From an uncultured Halomonas sp. (GTDB taxonomy: Bacteria; Pseudomonadota; Gammaproteobacteria; Pseudomonadales; Halomonadaceae), in contig NZ_CANMTQ010000002.1 in assembly GCF_947500835.1 (NCBI RefSeq), positions 124,001 to 188,000 of the forward strand: a stretch of DNA of 64,000 nucleotides, written 5' to 3'. Below are positions 1 through 9,808 of this stretch, piece after piece; the stretch's first letter is position 1; every line of letters starts with the position of its first letter. The translations under genes and the position numbers were made by a program. Under the pieces are notes generated by a model. That model did not search any database, was not told the DNA's origin, and worked only from the letters and a program-made list of their open reading frames with translations.

Positions 1-604
1 GAGGCGGCTTCCAGAACAGTGGCAGCAACAGCGCACTGACGATCAGCGGGACCAGGGTCACATAGAAGACCATGGCCCATAGATACTCACGGCCACCATA
101 AAGGCGTGCTGTAATCATCAATAGCGCATAGCAGATGGCTGCCAGCAACACGACCAGTGCCCCGATCTGAAACCCGGCTGCACCAGGCCTTACCACGATC
201 AGAACACCTGCAAAACCGATGAAGGAGGCAATCAGTGGCAAGCGCTCGACTCGCTCACCGAGCAATGGGACCGAGAGCAGTGCAATGAACAGTGGCGCGG
301 CAAAGGCGATGGCCGTGACTTCTGCCAAGGGCAACAGGGATAAACCCACGATGAAGCTGAACGTAATGACGGTGGCGATCAGTCCGCGCAATAAATGGAT
401 CAGAGGGCGTCGCGTGCCCAAGGTGCGCAAGCCGCCGTTGAATCGAGCTATCAACATGATCAATGGCAGGGCGATCAGCATGCGAAAGAAGACTATCTGC
501 ACGGGTGCATAGCTTTCGCTCAGCCATTTGGCCACGGCATCGCCCAAAGCAAGAAACAGCACACCAAGGCACATATACAGGATGCCTAGTACGGTCGATG
601 ACAT
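1..604 (-). CDS. EamA/DMT-family membrane transporter, C-terminal part cut by window edge
   Basis: Reading from ATG at 604 gives about 201 codons without a stop before the window edge, starting MSSTVLGILYMCLGVLFLALGDAVAKW. Six or so hydrophobic helices are visible, and the first half matches the layout of an EamA repeat (helix, then a segment like ITFSFIVGLSLLPLAEVTAIAFAAP). Members of this family export or import small metabolites across the inner membrane; the substrate cannot be told. The gene points away from pgaA, and its promoter must lie in the AT-rich gap behind it. The second EamA repeat is mostly outside the window. Confidence 0.85.
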   Translation of the reverse strand, partial: MSSTVLGILYMCLGVLFLALGDAVAKWLSESYAPVQIVFFRMLIALPLIMLIARFNGGLRTLGTRRPLIHLLRGLIATVITFSFIVGLSLLPLAEVTAIAFAAPLFIALLSVPLLGERVERLPLIASFIGFAGVLIVVRPGAAGFQIGALVVLLAAICYALLMITARLYGGREYLWAMVFYVTLVPLIVSALLLPLFWKPP

Positions 605-1331
605 GCAACATTCCTTAGTGAAAGATCGATCGGCAGTTGTCCAGGATACCTATCTGGATAGCCTGCCGTTTCATCTATGGCAATATGTTTTGGCAGTTAC
701 AAATGCTGCAATGCAGCGGTTACATTTCGACATTACTTCTCAGTCCCAAATTTTAGTATGAACTCTTTAACTATAGACTTTCGTATAATGTCATTAGCAT
801 CCTACTTTTATAAGCGCAAATAGTATTGGAAAAGCCATTCTCGAAAAATGACTCCATCTTTCCTCCCCTATGTTGTGATTCAAGTGCTAATACTTTGAAT
901 CATCTTCCTGATTTCTTTTTTTTGCCGCTAGATAGCGTTTTTTACCAAATATTATAAATAGTTACTTAAAAAAAGAAGGAATATTGCGCCAAATTACATA
1001 TTTTCCAGATCTGAAATATCGATTAAACAAATAGCTACAAACAAAGCCGGCAAATGCTTCTTTTTAACACCTGCATATTTTTCTGAATAAAACTTAAGGG
1101 TTATTTTTCTAATTTTAAAAGATTAAAAAAATAATTAATTATGTATCAAATAAATTAACAAAACCATTCCCATAGAAGGCTAATGTCATGTTGGGCAATA
1201 GCGACAAGCACCTTACTATGGTGTCATCTTAAAATATTAGTTACTTTTTGTGTCTGAATGTATCATTGTATGCCGCAAGGCATCATACCTTCGACACTTA
1301 AAGACTGCCTAATTGGCTGGGAGACAATCAC
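605..1331. promoter_or_regulatory. AT-rich intergenic leader between EamA transporter and pgaA
   Basis: No gene is supported in this 727-base gap. It is strikingly AT-rich (long A/T runs around 900-1160) next to GC-rich coding DNA, so it stands out from the rest of the window. It must carry the divergent promoters of the transporter and of the pga operon. A small hairpin with a GCAA tetraloop (ATGCC/GGCAT, 1270-1283) lies in the probable pgaA 5' leader. I looked for a c-di-GMP aptamer and could not find its conserved core. Binding of an H-NS/MvaT-like silencer is an inference from the base composition only. Confidence 0.5.
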
Positions 1332-3755
1332 ATGACAAAAGGATGGTGGACACTCCTGTGCCTGACCAGCCTGCTGGCTGCCGGTACGGTAGCGGCACAA
1401 GAGGGCGATCTGGATGCCCGGCGCGAAGCCTGGGTAATCAAGGCTCGCCAAGGCCAGATGGATGAAGCCATTGACGGCCTGGCCAATCTTTACGCTAGAA
1501 CTGGCGATACCGCAGTACTCGATGACCTTATTGCTCTGCGCCTGCGCGACGGACGCAACCAGGAAGCGCTCGATACCTGTCAATATTGCAGCGTCGACGA
1601 CTATTCCAGCGTCAGTCTGGAAGCACTGGGTGTAGCCGCACGGCGTGCCGGTAAACTCGAGCAGGCATTAGAGTTTTATCAGACCCTGACCATGCGCGAA
1701 CCCAACCATTTACAAGGTTGGTTAGGGCTGGTGCTGACCAACGTCGACCTGGAGAATTACGAGGCAGCCAGCTTTGCGCTAAGCCGCATCGAGGAACGTG
1801 TTGGGCGCAGCGCCGACTGGGCCAGGGCACGCGCCTATCTTGCCGCCCAGACCGACGACACCATCGCCGAGCTGCAGGCACGCCAGTTCCTTCTGGAGCG
1901 CCAGCCAAGAAATGAAGAGGACATCCAGGCGCTTTATCGCACCGCGGTAACGTTGGGTGCCGCTGATGCTGCCAAACGCTTGATGCGCGATCACCCGGAT
2001 GCCTTTACCAAGGCGGATCGCCTATGGCTACGTTTTTACGATGCTCAAGGCAAGTTACGGTTGGCAGAGCAGCTGGATGAGCCTCAACGTGCCGAGCAAG
2101 GACTTTACGAACTCAATGTTGTCATTGCTTCGCAAGATGCTGCCGAAGGCTTGGTACAGCGGGCCGAGTACGACAAGGTAGTTGCCTTGACCCAGCTGCG
2201 CCGCTTTCAGGAGGCGGAGGCGTTGGCCATGGATCTTGAGCAGCGCTATGGCCAGTTGCCTGCTTATCTTCAAAAAGCGCGCGCCGATACGTTGATGGGG
2301 CTGCATCGCCCGAATGAGGCCGCGCAACTCTATGAGAAGCTGATCGCGGCTGATCCTTCTACAGCCAGCGATGTGGACGCGCCCCTGTACGAGCCGCTGA
2401 TATACGCCTATGCAGACGCACAGCGCTATGACGAGGCTCAAGCCGTTCTCGATAAATGGAAAATGGAAGAACCGGCCACTCGCTGGGACTTCACCGGCAC
2501 CCAGCGCATACCCAACCCCAGCTATGACCGTATACGTGGGCTGGAAACAACGCTGACAGCTTGGCGAGGCAGCGAAGCACAGGCAGACGAACGCTTGACA
2601 CAGCAGCTTGACCAGGCACCCGGCAACGCCTGGCTCTGGCAGAGTCAAGGCCACCTCAAACGCTGGCGTGGCCTGCCTCGCAGCGCCGAGCGAAGCTACC
2701 AGCGAGCCGCCGAACTGATGGCGCCGGATAATCGCCGTGAGGCGCAGTACGGCGTGCTGATGTCGCGGCTTGATCGCGGCCAGTGGCGCGACACCGTTAC
2801 CACCATCAAACGCAAGATTGCTCAAGATCCGCCCAGCGCAGCCAGGGACGAGTTGGCACGAGAACTTCGCGAACAGCGGGCCGGTGGATTGATCGTCGAA
2901 GCTAAGCGTGGTGACAGCGAAGGTAGTGGCACCCAGAGCTCTCGCGACTGGACCTACTCAGCGCGTTTGGAAGCACCCCGTAACGATAGCGGTTCACGCT
3001 TCTTTGCTGAGCGTATCGGTCAGTTTGGCGAATTCAATGACGACGCCTTGTACGCCGCCTATGACGCCGTGGGTTACGAATTCAATCTCTATCCCGCAAC
3101 ACTGTCCGTAGCCGCGGGCCGCGGCGCCCAGCTCAACGACGATGCGCTTTTGTGGAGCGAATTGAACTATGCCTTCTCGGACCATTGGTCCGGGGCCGTC
3201 AATGTCGAGCTCAATACCGCTGAAACGCCGCTGCGGGCCCTGCGTGATGATGTCAATGCCGACCTTTACGGCGTCGAGGCGCGCTATACCCGGGACAACT
3301 CAGGTTCCGGTGGCATCGGTTTGACGTTTCTGGATCTTGACGATGGCAACCTGCGTCGCACCGTTGCCGCCACCTGGGAAGAAGCGCTCTACCGCTATGA
3401 CCGTTGGCAGGTCGACGGCCAGATTTACCTGGGGGCCTCCTGGGGCGACAACGTTGAGGCAAGCTATTTCAATCCCCGTCGTGATGGCAGCGCCGATGGC
3501 CAAATCGATATCAGTTATCTGTTGCCTCTTGGCTATCGAAAGGCATTCGCTCAAACCCTGACACTGGGTGGTGGCACCTACTGGCAGGAGGATTTTGGCA
3601 GCGATCCTGTCTGGCAGATCGGTTATCAGCACGGCTGGGAACTGGAACCGGATTTTACCCTGACCTACGGTTTTTCACGGCAGAAGAATGTCTATGACGG
3701 CGACCCCGAGTACGGCAACTTTGTTACCGCCGGCTTTGAATGGAGATTCCTGTGA
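1332..3755 (+). CDS. pgaA: PgaA, outer-membrane PNAG export porin
   Basis: The 807-aa product has the length known for E. coli PgaA. It begins with a signal peptide (MTKGWWTLLCLTSLLAAGTVAAQ). A periplasmic tetratricopeptide-repeat superhelix follows to about residue 500, and the last 300 residues are rich in alternating aromatic/polar strands and end in Phe-Leu, as in a beta-barrel. PgaA passes partly deacetylated poly-beta-1,6-N-acetylglucosamine through the outer membrane. It is the first gene of pgaABCD, has GGGAG ahead of the ATG, and its stop overlaps the GTG start of pgaB, which implies translational coupling. Confidence 0.93.
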   Translation: MTKGWWTLLCLTSLLAAGTVAAQEGDLDARREAWVIKARQGQMDEAIDGLANLYARTGDTAVLDDLIALRLRDGRNQEALDTCQYCSVDDYSSVSLEALGVAARRAGKLEQALEFYQTLTMREPNHLQGWLGLVLTNVDLENYEAASFALSRIEERVGRSADWARARAYLAAQTDDTIAELQARQFLLERQPRNEEDIQALYRTAVTLGAADAAKRLMRDHPDAFTKADRLWLRFYDAQGKLRLAEQLDEPQRAEQGLYELNVVIASQDAAEGLVQRAEYDKVVALTQLRRFQEAEALAMDLEQRYGQLPAYLQKARADTLMGLHRPNEAAQLYEKLIAADPSTASDVDAPLYEPLIYAYADAQRYDEAQAVLDKWKMEEPATRWDFTGTQRIPNPSYDRIRGLETTLTAWRGSEAQADERLTQQLDQAPGNAWLWQSQGHLKRWRGLPRSAERSYQRAAELMAPDNRREAQYGVLMSRLDRGQWRDTVTTIKRKIAQDPPSAARDELARELREQRAGGLIVEAKRGDSEGSGTQSSRDWTYSARLEAPRNDSGSRFFAERIGQFGEFNDDALYAAYDAVGYEFNLYPATLSVAAGRGAQLNDDALLWSELNYAFSDHWSGAVNVELNTAETPLRALRDDVNADLYGVEARYTRDNSGSGGIGLTFLDLDDGNLRRTVAATWEEALYRYDRWQVDGQIYLGASWGDNVEASYFNPRRDGSADGQIDISYLLPLGYRKAFAQTLTLGGGTYWQEDFGSDPVWQIGYQHGWELEPDFTLTYGFSRQKNVYDGDPEYGNFVTAGFEWRFL

Positions 3756-5719
3756 GTAAATGGATCCTTGCCCTTTTGTCACTTTCCTTGGCACTACCGG
3801 TCCTTGCCGACCAGAACAGCAGCCAACAGAATGGGCAGCATGAAGAATACAGCGTTCTCAGCTATCACGATGTCATCGATGTCGCGCAGACGCCTGATCT
3901 GAAGATATATCCACAGACCATTACCCGGGATCTGCTGGTCAAGCAGTTCAACATGATCGACGAACTGGGCTATCACCCGGTGAGCTTTCAGCAGGTGCTC
4001 GATGCCAAGGCCGGCAAGCAGCCACTGCCGGACAAGGCCGTGATACTGACCTTCGACGACGGCTATCGCAGCGTTTACGACATCATCTTCCCTCTGCTCA
4101 AGCTCTACGATTACCCGGCGGTGATCGCCCCGGTCGGCAGTTGGATGGCAGTGCCTGAAGGCGGTGAAGTGCCCTATGGCGACATCATGCTGCCCCGGGA
4201 GCGCTTCTTGAGCTGGGAGCAGCTGCGCGAGCTGCACGACTCGCCGCTGATCGAGGTCGCGTCCCACACCTATGACATGCATTACGGCATCATCGGCAAC
4301 CCCCAGGGAAACCAGGAGCCCGCCGCGACCACGCCGCAGTGGACGCCCCAGGGCTATGAAAGCGAAGAAGAATATGTCGCACGGGTACGTGACGACCTCG
4401 CCCGGGCAAGCAAGCAGCTCGAACGTGAGTTGGGAGAAGCACCGCGAGTGATCTTCTGGCCTTATGGTGCCTACAGCAACGCCACCCTGGATATCGCCGC
4501 GGACGTCGGCATGCCGCATACCTTCAGCCTGCTGGGTGAGATCAACAAAATTCATGCCAGCACCCGAGCCATGGGGCGTTACCTGATCGACCAGGAGACC
4601 TCGATGACGCTCTTCGAGGAATACCTGAGTGGCCGCACCTGGGATCGCAAGACCGAGCGCATCGTGCATGTGGATCTCGACTACGTCTACGATCCGGACG
4701 AGGCCCAGCAAAATCGCAACCTCGACAAGCTCCTCGACAAGATCAAGGCACAGGGTATCAGCACGGTCTATCTACAGGCCTATGCGGATGCAGACGGGGA
4801 TGGAGTGGCGGAAGCGCTCTACTTTCCCAACGATCACATGCCGGTCAAGGCGGATCTCTTCAATCGCGTTGCCTGGCAGCTCAAGAAACGCTCCGGTGTC
4901 AAGGTTTACGCCTGGATGCCAGTGATGGCTTTCGATCTGGGTGAAAATTACGATTACGTCACCGACGTGCGTAGCGGAAAGCCCAATAAGGAGCAGTACC
5001 TTCGCTTATCTCCCTACGTGGAGCGCAATCGCGAAATCATTACCGATATCTATCGTGACCTGGGCCTATATACCAAATTCGATGGCGTCCTGTTTCACGA
5101 TGACGCGATGCTCACCGACTTCGAGGATGCCAATCCGTCGGCATTGGCGTGGTACCAGCAAAAGTGGGGACTTCCAAATGCTATTAGCGAGATCCGTCAG
5201 AATGATGCCTTGATGACACGCTGGACCCGGCACAAGACTCGGTTTCTGATCGATTTCACCAAGACACTCGGCAAGCAGGCCAACTATTACCGCATGCTGG
5301 ATGACGATCGATTCGCCATGGCCCGCAACATCTACGCGCGGCTCGTACTCGAGCCTGAAAGCCAGCGCTGGTTCGCCCAGGATCTAGAGGCCTTTGGTCA
5401 GGCCTACGACTATACCGCTGTCATGGCCATGCCTTACATGGAAGGCGCGGATGACCCGGACGCCTGGCTCAGAGAGCTGGCGCGCAAGTCCCTTGCCACG
5501 GTACCTGCCGATAAACTGGTCTTCGAACTGCAAGCTCAGGATTGGCGTGATCAGACTCCTGTTCCAAGCCAAAAGCTCGCCCATTGGATGGAGGTCATCA
5601 ATCAAGCCGGTATCGAGAACTACGGCTACTACCCGTTTGACTTCCTGAATGGGCATCCAGAGATAGACGTGCTAAGGCGCAACTTCTCTCTGGCAACCGA
5701 ACTGAGGGCAGCCCAATGA
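3752..5719 (+). CDS. pgaB: PgaB, PNAG N-deacetylase/glycoside hydrolase
   Basis: I place the start at GTG 3752: it overlaps the pgaA stop in a GTGA and has GGAG six bases upstream. An in-frame ATG lies at 3740. A signal peptide (KWILALLSLSLALPVLA) is followed by a NodB-type deacetylase domain with TFDDGY (Asp102, Asp103) and SHTYDMH metal histidines. The C-terminal half is the GH153-type PNAG-binding/hydrolase domain (HVDLDYVYD, DGVLFHDD). The enzyme removes some acetyl groups from PNAG in the periplasm so that it can leave through PgaA. E. coli PgaB is an outer-membrane lipoprotein; no lipobox Cys is visible here. Confidence 0.92.
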   Translation: MSKWILALLSLSLALPVLADQNSSQQNGQHEEYSVLSYHDVIDVAQTPDLKIYPQTITRDLLVKQFNMIDELGYHPVSFQQVLDAKAGKQPLPDKAVILTFDDGYRSVYDIIFPLLKLYDYPAVIAPVGSWMAVPEGGEVPYGDIMLPRERFLSWEQLRELHDSPLIEVASHTYDMHYGIIGNPQGNQEPAATTPQWTPQGYESEEEYVARVRDDLARASKQLERELGEAPRVIFWPYGAYSNATLDIAADVGMPHTFSLLGEINKIHASTRAMGRYLIDQETSMTLFEEYLSGRTWDRKTERIVHVDLDYVYDPDEAQQNRNLDKLLDKIKAQGISTVYLQAYADADGDGVAEALYFPNDHMPVKADLFNRVAWQLKKRSGVKVYAWMPVMAFDLGENYDYVTDVRSGKPNKEQYLRLSPYVERNREIITDIYRDLGLYTKFDGVLFHDDAMLTDFEDANPSALAWYQQKWGLPNAISEIRQNDALMTRWTRHKTRFLIDFTKTLGKQANYYRMLDDDRFAMARNIYARLVLEPESQRWFAQDLEAFGQAYDYTAVMAMPYMEGADDPDAWLRELARKSLATVPADKLVFELQAQDWRDQTPVPSQKLAHWMEVINQAGIENYGYYPFDFLNGHPEIDVLRRNFSLATELRAAQ

Positions 5720-6966
5720 GTGCCTTGGAGATTCTTGCGCTATTCACCATCGGCTACCCCAGCTTGATGGCAACGGTATGGATCTGCGGCGGGATCTACT
5801 ACTACTTCCACTGGGAGCGGAACCAGATACGTGTAACAGGATCGGCGACCGATCCCGACGCCCCCTGGGTCACGATACTCGTGCCTTGCCATAACGAAGG
5901 CGTGAACATCAATGAAACCATCGACCATCTGTTTTTGCAGAACTATCTCAACCTGGAAGTCATCGCCATCAATGATGGCAGCCGGGACGACACCGGCGAA
6001 CGTCTCGATGCGCTCGCGCGCAAGCATCCCGGCCTGAAGGTGCTGCACCAGGCCAATGGCGGCAAGGCCAGCGCCATGAACAATGGCCTGGCCAATGCCA
6101 AGGGCGAATTCATCGTCGGCATCGATGGCGACGCCGTGCTCGATTACGACGCGGTGAGCTGGATGATGGAGCATTTCATCCAAAGCCCACATGTCGGCAG
6201 CGTTACCGGCAACCCCCGAGTGCGTACCCGCTCCACGGCTATCGGCAAGATCCAGACCGGCGAGTTCTCATCGATCATCGGGTTGATCAAGCGTGCTCAG
6301 CGCATCTACGGCATGGTGTTCACCATTTCCGGGGTCATCTGCGCCTTTCGCAAGAGTGCGCTCGAGAAGATCGGTGGCTGGAGCACCGACATGATCACCG
6401 AGGACATCGACGTCAGCTGGAAACTACAGCTCAGCGGCTGGCACATCCGCTATGAACCGCATGCGCTGTGCTGGGTGTTGATGCCCGAATCATTACGCGG
6501 CTTGTACAAGCAGCGCCTGCGCTGGGCACAAGGCGGCGCCGAGGCCTTTCTCAAGCATCTGGGGTCCGCCCTGCGCATTCGTAATCGGCGCTTCTGGCCG
6601 CTGCTGGTGGAATATCTTGTCAGCGTCGCCTGGTGTTACTCGATGCTTACCTTGATGGTGCTGTGGGTCGTCAACCTGACCTGGGCAGTGCCGGATTGGG
6701 ACTCGGTAACGGCGGTACTCGACTGGTCCGGTGGCTTGTTGATCATCCTGTGCCTCTTGCAGTTTTGCGTGAGTTTTTCCATCGACAGTCGATACGACCG
6801 CAGCATGATCAAGTGTTTGTTCTGGTGTATCTGGTACCCGTTCTTTTACTGGCTATTGAATATGGCCACCGTGGTGGTCGGCTTCCCTAAAGCACTGATT
6901 AGGCGCCGTGGCCAACCTGCTACCTGGAGTAGCCCTGACAGAGGAGAGTCGTTTCGTGAGCAATAA
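5716..6966 (+). CDS. pgaC: PgaC, PNAG synthase catalytic subunit (GT2 glycosyltransferase)
   Basis: The 416-aa inner-membrane glycosyltransferase overlaps pgaB by an ATGA. The family-2 processive synthase motifs are all present: VPCHNEG, D-x-D as Asp137/Asp139 in GIDGDA, TED at 228-230 and QRLRW at 266-270. One hydrophobic helix precedes the catalytic domain and three or four follow it. It polymerises UDP-GlcNAc into beta-1,6-linked PNAG and works with PgaD; in E. coli the PgaCD complex is activated by cyclic di-GMP. The order and overlaps are those of a normal pga operon. Confidence 0.95.
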   Translation: MSALEILALFTIGYPSLMATVWICGGIYYYFHWERNQIRVTGSATDPDAPWVTILVPCHNEGVNINETIDHLFLQNYLNLEVIAINDGSRDDTGERLDALARKHPGLKVLHQANGGKASAMNNGLANAKGEFIVGIDGDAVLDYDAVSWMMEHFIQSPHVGSVTGNPRVRTRSTAIGKIQTGEFSSIIGLIKRAQRIYGMVFTISGVICAFRKSALEKIGGWSTDMITEDIDVSWKLQLSGWHIRYEPHALCWVLMPESLRGLYKQRLRWAQGGAEAFLKHLGSALRIRNRRFWPLLVEYLVSVAWCYSMLTLMVLWVVNLTWAVPDWDSVTAVLDWSGGLLIILCLLQFCVSFSIDSRYDRSMIKCLFWCIWYPFFYWLLNMATVVVGFPKALIRRRGQPATWSSPDRGESFREQ

Positions 6967-7360
6967 ACTTGATTCAATCGTCATCAACAACCCCCAACGC
7001 CGTACCTGGGGGTATCGTCTGCGCGATATCACCATCGTGTCGGCGACCATTTCACTATGGATATTATTTGTTACCCAAACCTATCTTACGGTGACCAGCA
7101 GCAACTTCCTGGCAGAGCAGGCTTATGTGCTGCAAATTCTCAAGCTGTCCGCCATCGATTTCGTCGCGGTGTTCGTGATTCTCCATGTCTGGGTGCTTTA
7201 CGAGCGTGTACTGTTTCGTCTCAGGCTGCGCGCCTATCGCCGCTCGCTGGAAGAGCAGACTGCCCAGCCCAAGCTCGAGGCAAAGCCCGCCGAGCCTCAA
7301 GCTGTCGCGTATCCAAAAGGGGTTTCTGAACATTCTCAGCGCGAATACGCCACTTCATAA
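6956..7360 (+). CDS. pgaD: PgaD, PNAG synthase auxiliary membrane subunit
   Basis: The probable start is GTG 6956 (VSNKLDSIVINN), with GAGGAG seven bases upstream; it overlaps the end of pgaC by 11 bases. The 134-aa protein has two hydrophobic helices (about 30-52 and 70-95) and a charged cytoplasmic tail. This fits PgaD, which stabilises PgaC and helps form its c-di-GMP-binding interface. Sequence conservation is low in this family, so position in the operon and topology carry the call. A G+C-rich hairpin follows the stop. Confidence 0.85.
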   Translation: MSNKLDSIVINNPQRRTWGYRLRDITIVSATISLWILFVTQTYLTVTSSNFLAEQAYVLQILKLSAIDFVAVFVILHVWVLYERVLFRLRLRAYRRSLEEQTAQPKLEAKPAEPQAVAYPKGVSEHSQREYATS

Positions 7361-7385
7361 TATCTTGCAGTAATCCATGAAAAAC

Positions 7386-7420
7386 CGCCCCGCCCAATGA
7401 GTTAAAACTCGGGCGGGGCG
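7386..7420. terminator. Bidirectional terminator hairpin between pgaD and lhgO
   Basis: A perfect 10-bp stem (CGCCCCGCCC / GGGCGGGGCG) surrounds a 15-base loop that itself contains GAGTT/AACTC complementarity. On the minus strand it is followed by a run of T, so it should end lhgO transcripts well. It also sits 25 bases behind the pgaD stop on the convergent strand. Confidence 0.8.
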
Positions 7421-7426
7421 ATGTGT

Positions 7427-8623
7427 CTAGACTCCAACCTGCGCCTTGACCTGTTCGACGATATGCGCCCCGATGGGAATCGCCGAGGTGGCCGCCGGTG
7501 AGGGCGCGTTGCACACGTTGACGGTGCGCTTGGTGTTGACGAACAGGAAGTCGTCGATCAGCTTGCCGTCGCGAGAGACTGCTTGGGCGCGTACCCCAGC
7601 TGGGTAAGGTTGAAGATCGTCCACAGTGAGACTCGGACAATACTTTTGCACCTGGGCAAGGTAACCCTTTTTGTACAGTGAGTTCTTCATCTCCATCAGA
7701 CCCGGGCGCAGATTGGCTCGAAGCACCTTGAGGATACCGGGGTTGGTCAGCATCGCCGCGCTGTCGGCAAGCGAGATATCGCTTTTCTTGTAGCCTTCGC
7801 GCTTGAACGCCAGCACTGCGTTAGGGCCAACCGTGACGCTACCGTCGATCATGCGGGTCAGATGCACGCCGAGAAACGGCATCGCCGGGTCGGGAATGGG
7901 ATAGATCAGATGATTGACGATGCGATTGTGCTCCGGCGGCAGCCGATAGTACTCGCCCCGAAACGGGCAGATGGTAAAGCCAGGATCGCGGCCCAGCATG
8001 CGCACCACTCGATCCGCCATCAGTCCGGAGCAGGAGACCAGATGGCGAGTCGTGAACTCGCCCTGATCCGTCGACACGACCACCTCACTGGTGCGCTCTT
8101 CCAGGCCGGTCACGGTGGTTGAATAACGAACCTCGCCACCGGCCTTCTCGAACTCGCTTCCCATGGCGGCGGCGACTTCGGCATAGCTGACGATGCCACT
8201 GGAAGGAAAGAAGATACCGCCGATGCCGGTGATGTTGGGTTCCCGCTCACGCAGCTCATCCGCTTCAAGCCAGGTGCGCTCCAGGCCATTGGCCTCGGTG
8301 CGTTTCCAAAGCGCCTGCATGCGCTGCATTTCGACCTCATTGGTCGCTACCAGCAGCTTGCCACACACATCAAAGGGAATATTCTGAGACTCGCAGAACG
8401 CCTTGGTGGCACGGTTACCCTCGAAGCAAAAGCGTGCCTTGAGACTGCCCGGCGTATAGTAGACACCGGCATGGATCACACCGCTGTTATGACCGGTCTG
8501 GTGCTGCGCCGGACCGCTCTCCTTCTCGATCAGCAGCATCTTGTGATCGGGATAGGCTTGAATGAGCTGCATAGCGGTGGACATACCGAGTATGCCACCG
8601 CCGATGATGATGAAGTCGTACAC
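7427..8623 (-). CDS. lhgO: L-2-hydroxyglutarate dehydrogenase/oxidase LhgO
   Basis: The 398-aa FAD enzyme starts at GTG 8623 (VYDFIIIGGGILGMSTA) with GAGG seven bases upstream; the longer reading frame upstream is not conserved-looking. The GxGxxG dinucleotide motif is at the N-terminus and QTGHNSGVIHAGVYY is the typical LhgO/DadA-like block. It oxidises L-2-hydroxyglutarate to 2-oxoglutarate, passing electrons to the quinone pool. It lies 58 bases behind csiD, whose product makes L-2-hydroxyglutarate from glutarate, as in the E. coli csiD-lhgO-gabDTP locus. Confidence 0.93.
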   Translation of the reverse strand: MYDFIIIGGGILGMSTAMQLIQAYPDHKMLLIEKESGPAQHQTGHNSGVIHAGVYYTPGSLKARFCFEGNRATKAFCESQNIPFDVCGKLLVATNEVEMQRMQALWKRTEANGLERTWLEADELREREPNITGIGGIFFPSSGIVSYAEVAAAMGSEFEKAGGEVRYSTTVTGLEERTSEVVVSTDQGEFTTRHLVSCSGLMADRVVRMLGRDPGFTICPFRGEYYRLPPEHNRIVNHLIYPIPDPAMPFLGVHLTRMIDGSVTVGPNAVLAFKREGYKKSDISLADSAAMLTNPGILKVLRANLRPGLMEMKNSLYKKGYLAQVQKYCPSLTVDDLQPYPAGVRAQAVSRDGKLIDDFLFVNTKRTVNVCNAPSPAATSAIPIGAHIVEQVKAQVGV

Positions 8624-8681
8624 CGCAATGCCTCGCGTCGCCTGGGGATTCAGGCCGCGTTCGCCACGGCCCACTTGTCGA

Positions 8682-9662
8682 TTATACCTGGCGCGGGTTG
8701 CGCAGTGTCTTGGCATGGGTGAAATACCCGCGCTGACGCATCAGCTCACGGCGCAACTTAGGGTGCGGCGTGAAACGATCCCGGCCATGCAGCCAGAAGT
8801 GATTGTTGATCAGCACGAAGCTACCAGTAGGTATCGGTACCGATAGCTTGTCGGCGCTGCTCTCGAGCGAATCGGAAAGATCCGCCAGCCAGTTGCCTTC
8901 CTCGAAGTTCTTCGGCTGCACGAACTGATCGATGTAAGACATGATCGGCCGGCCGGCGGTATCTACGTCGAAGATTGCATGATGGATATCCTGAGCCACC
9001 TTCTTGCTGGGTGGCGCCGTCCAGCGCATCTCCCGGCGTGCCAGAGGGTGACAATAGAACGCCTCCAATTCCTTCCAGTCGTCCAGGTGCAGCAGCAACG
9101 AATTGCCGCCCTGCATATGCTGCTCGTCGATCTTCATCATCAGTACGTAGTCGGTGTCCTGCTCGACGAAGGTGCCGTCGTTGTGCAGCTCCATGACGCG
9201 ATGGGGCTGACGCAGGTAACTGTCGGAGTCGTCGACATTCTGCACCACGAAGCGGGCATAGTACTGGCCGCTCATGGCATCGAAGTTGGAGCGCCCCATC
9301 AGGTGCGCCACGGCGGTAGCGAACTTGACCATGTCGTTAGCCTGCTCGACCCGGTCCAGGCCTTCCGGCGTCACACGGAAGCCGCCGGTGTGGCGATCTG
9401 CCAGCGTGTTGATCAGCACCGACTGCAGGGTGTTACCACATAGGTCGTCGAGAATGCGCGCCACGCGGAAGCGCAGGAACGACTTGTATTCCAGCGCCTG
9501 GACTGGCCACTCGGCGACGGCGGCGAGAAAGGCCTCGACGGTTTCCTGGGGAAACGTCAACTGCAGCAGCCGCTCCGATTGGGGCGAGGTCGACAGATGA
9601 AAGCCTTGAATGGCATCGGGCAAGGGCATGGCGATAGAAGGCAGTCGGGTCAGGGCGGTCAT
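8682..9662 (-). CDS. csiD: Glutarate 2-hydroxylase CsiD (GlaH)
   Basis: The 326-aa Fe(II)/2-oxoglutarate dioxygenase keeps the metal triad at His160, Asp162 (ELHNDGTF) and His292 ([10 protein letters not shown]), the same numbering as the E. coli enzyme. It hydroxylates glutarate, a product of lysine through cadaverine or 5-aminovalerate, to L-2-hydroxyglutarate while turning 2-oxoglutarate into succinate. It is the first gene of a csiD-lhgO unit divergent from csiR. It starts at ATG 9662, preceded by a GAGG about nine bases away. Confidence 0.95.
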   Translation of the reverse strand: MTALTRLPSIAMPLPDAIQGFHLSTSPQSERLLQLTFPQETVEAFLAAVAEWPVQALEYKSFLRFRVARILDDLCGNTLQSVLINTLADRHTGGFRVTPEGLDRVEQANDMVKFATAVAHLMGRSNFDAMSGQYYARFVVQNVDDSDSYLRQPHRVMELHNDGTFVEQDTDYVLMMKIDEQHMQGGNSLLLHLDDWKELEAFYCHPLARREMRWTAPPSKKVAQDIHHAIFDVDTAGRPIMSYIDQFVQPKNFEEGNWLADLSDSLESSADKLSVPIPTGSFVLINNHFWLHGRDRFTPHPKLRRELMRQRGYFTHAKTLRNPRQV

Positions 9663-9681
9663 GGCGATTTCCTCGTGGAGC

Positions 9682-9752
9682 AGAAATGTGTCTTTGCAAA
9701 ATATCTACATTTTTAAAAAACATCAACTTTATTGACTGAAAAACACATTTCT
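9682..9752. promoter_or_regulatory. Candidate CsiR operator, inverted repeat between csiD and csiR
   Basis: The csiD-csiR gap contains AGAAATGTGT at 9682-9691 and its exact complement ACACATTTCT at 9743-9752, about 50 bases apart, with A/T-rich DNA between. E. coli CsiR, a GntR-family repressor released by glutarate, binds ATGT/TTGT-type half sites. Assigning these repeats to CsiR is an inference from location and symmetry. Confidence 0.5.
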
Positions 9753-9808
9753 CTGCTTTGGTGATCCTTGGGTATCATGGGGCCTTCTTTGCTGTGGACA
9801 TCGATATC

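Noticed and set aside
1184..1331. Possible c-di-GMP riboswitch before pgaA
   Set aside because: The conserved aptamer core is not present; only a short GCAA-capped hairpin is seen.
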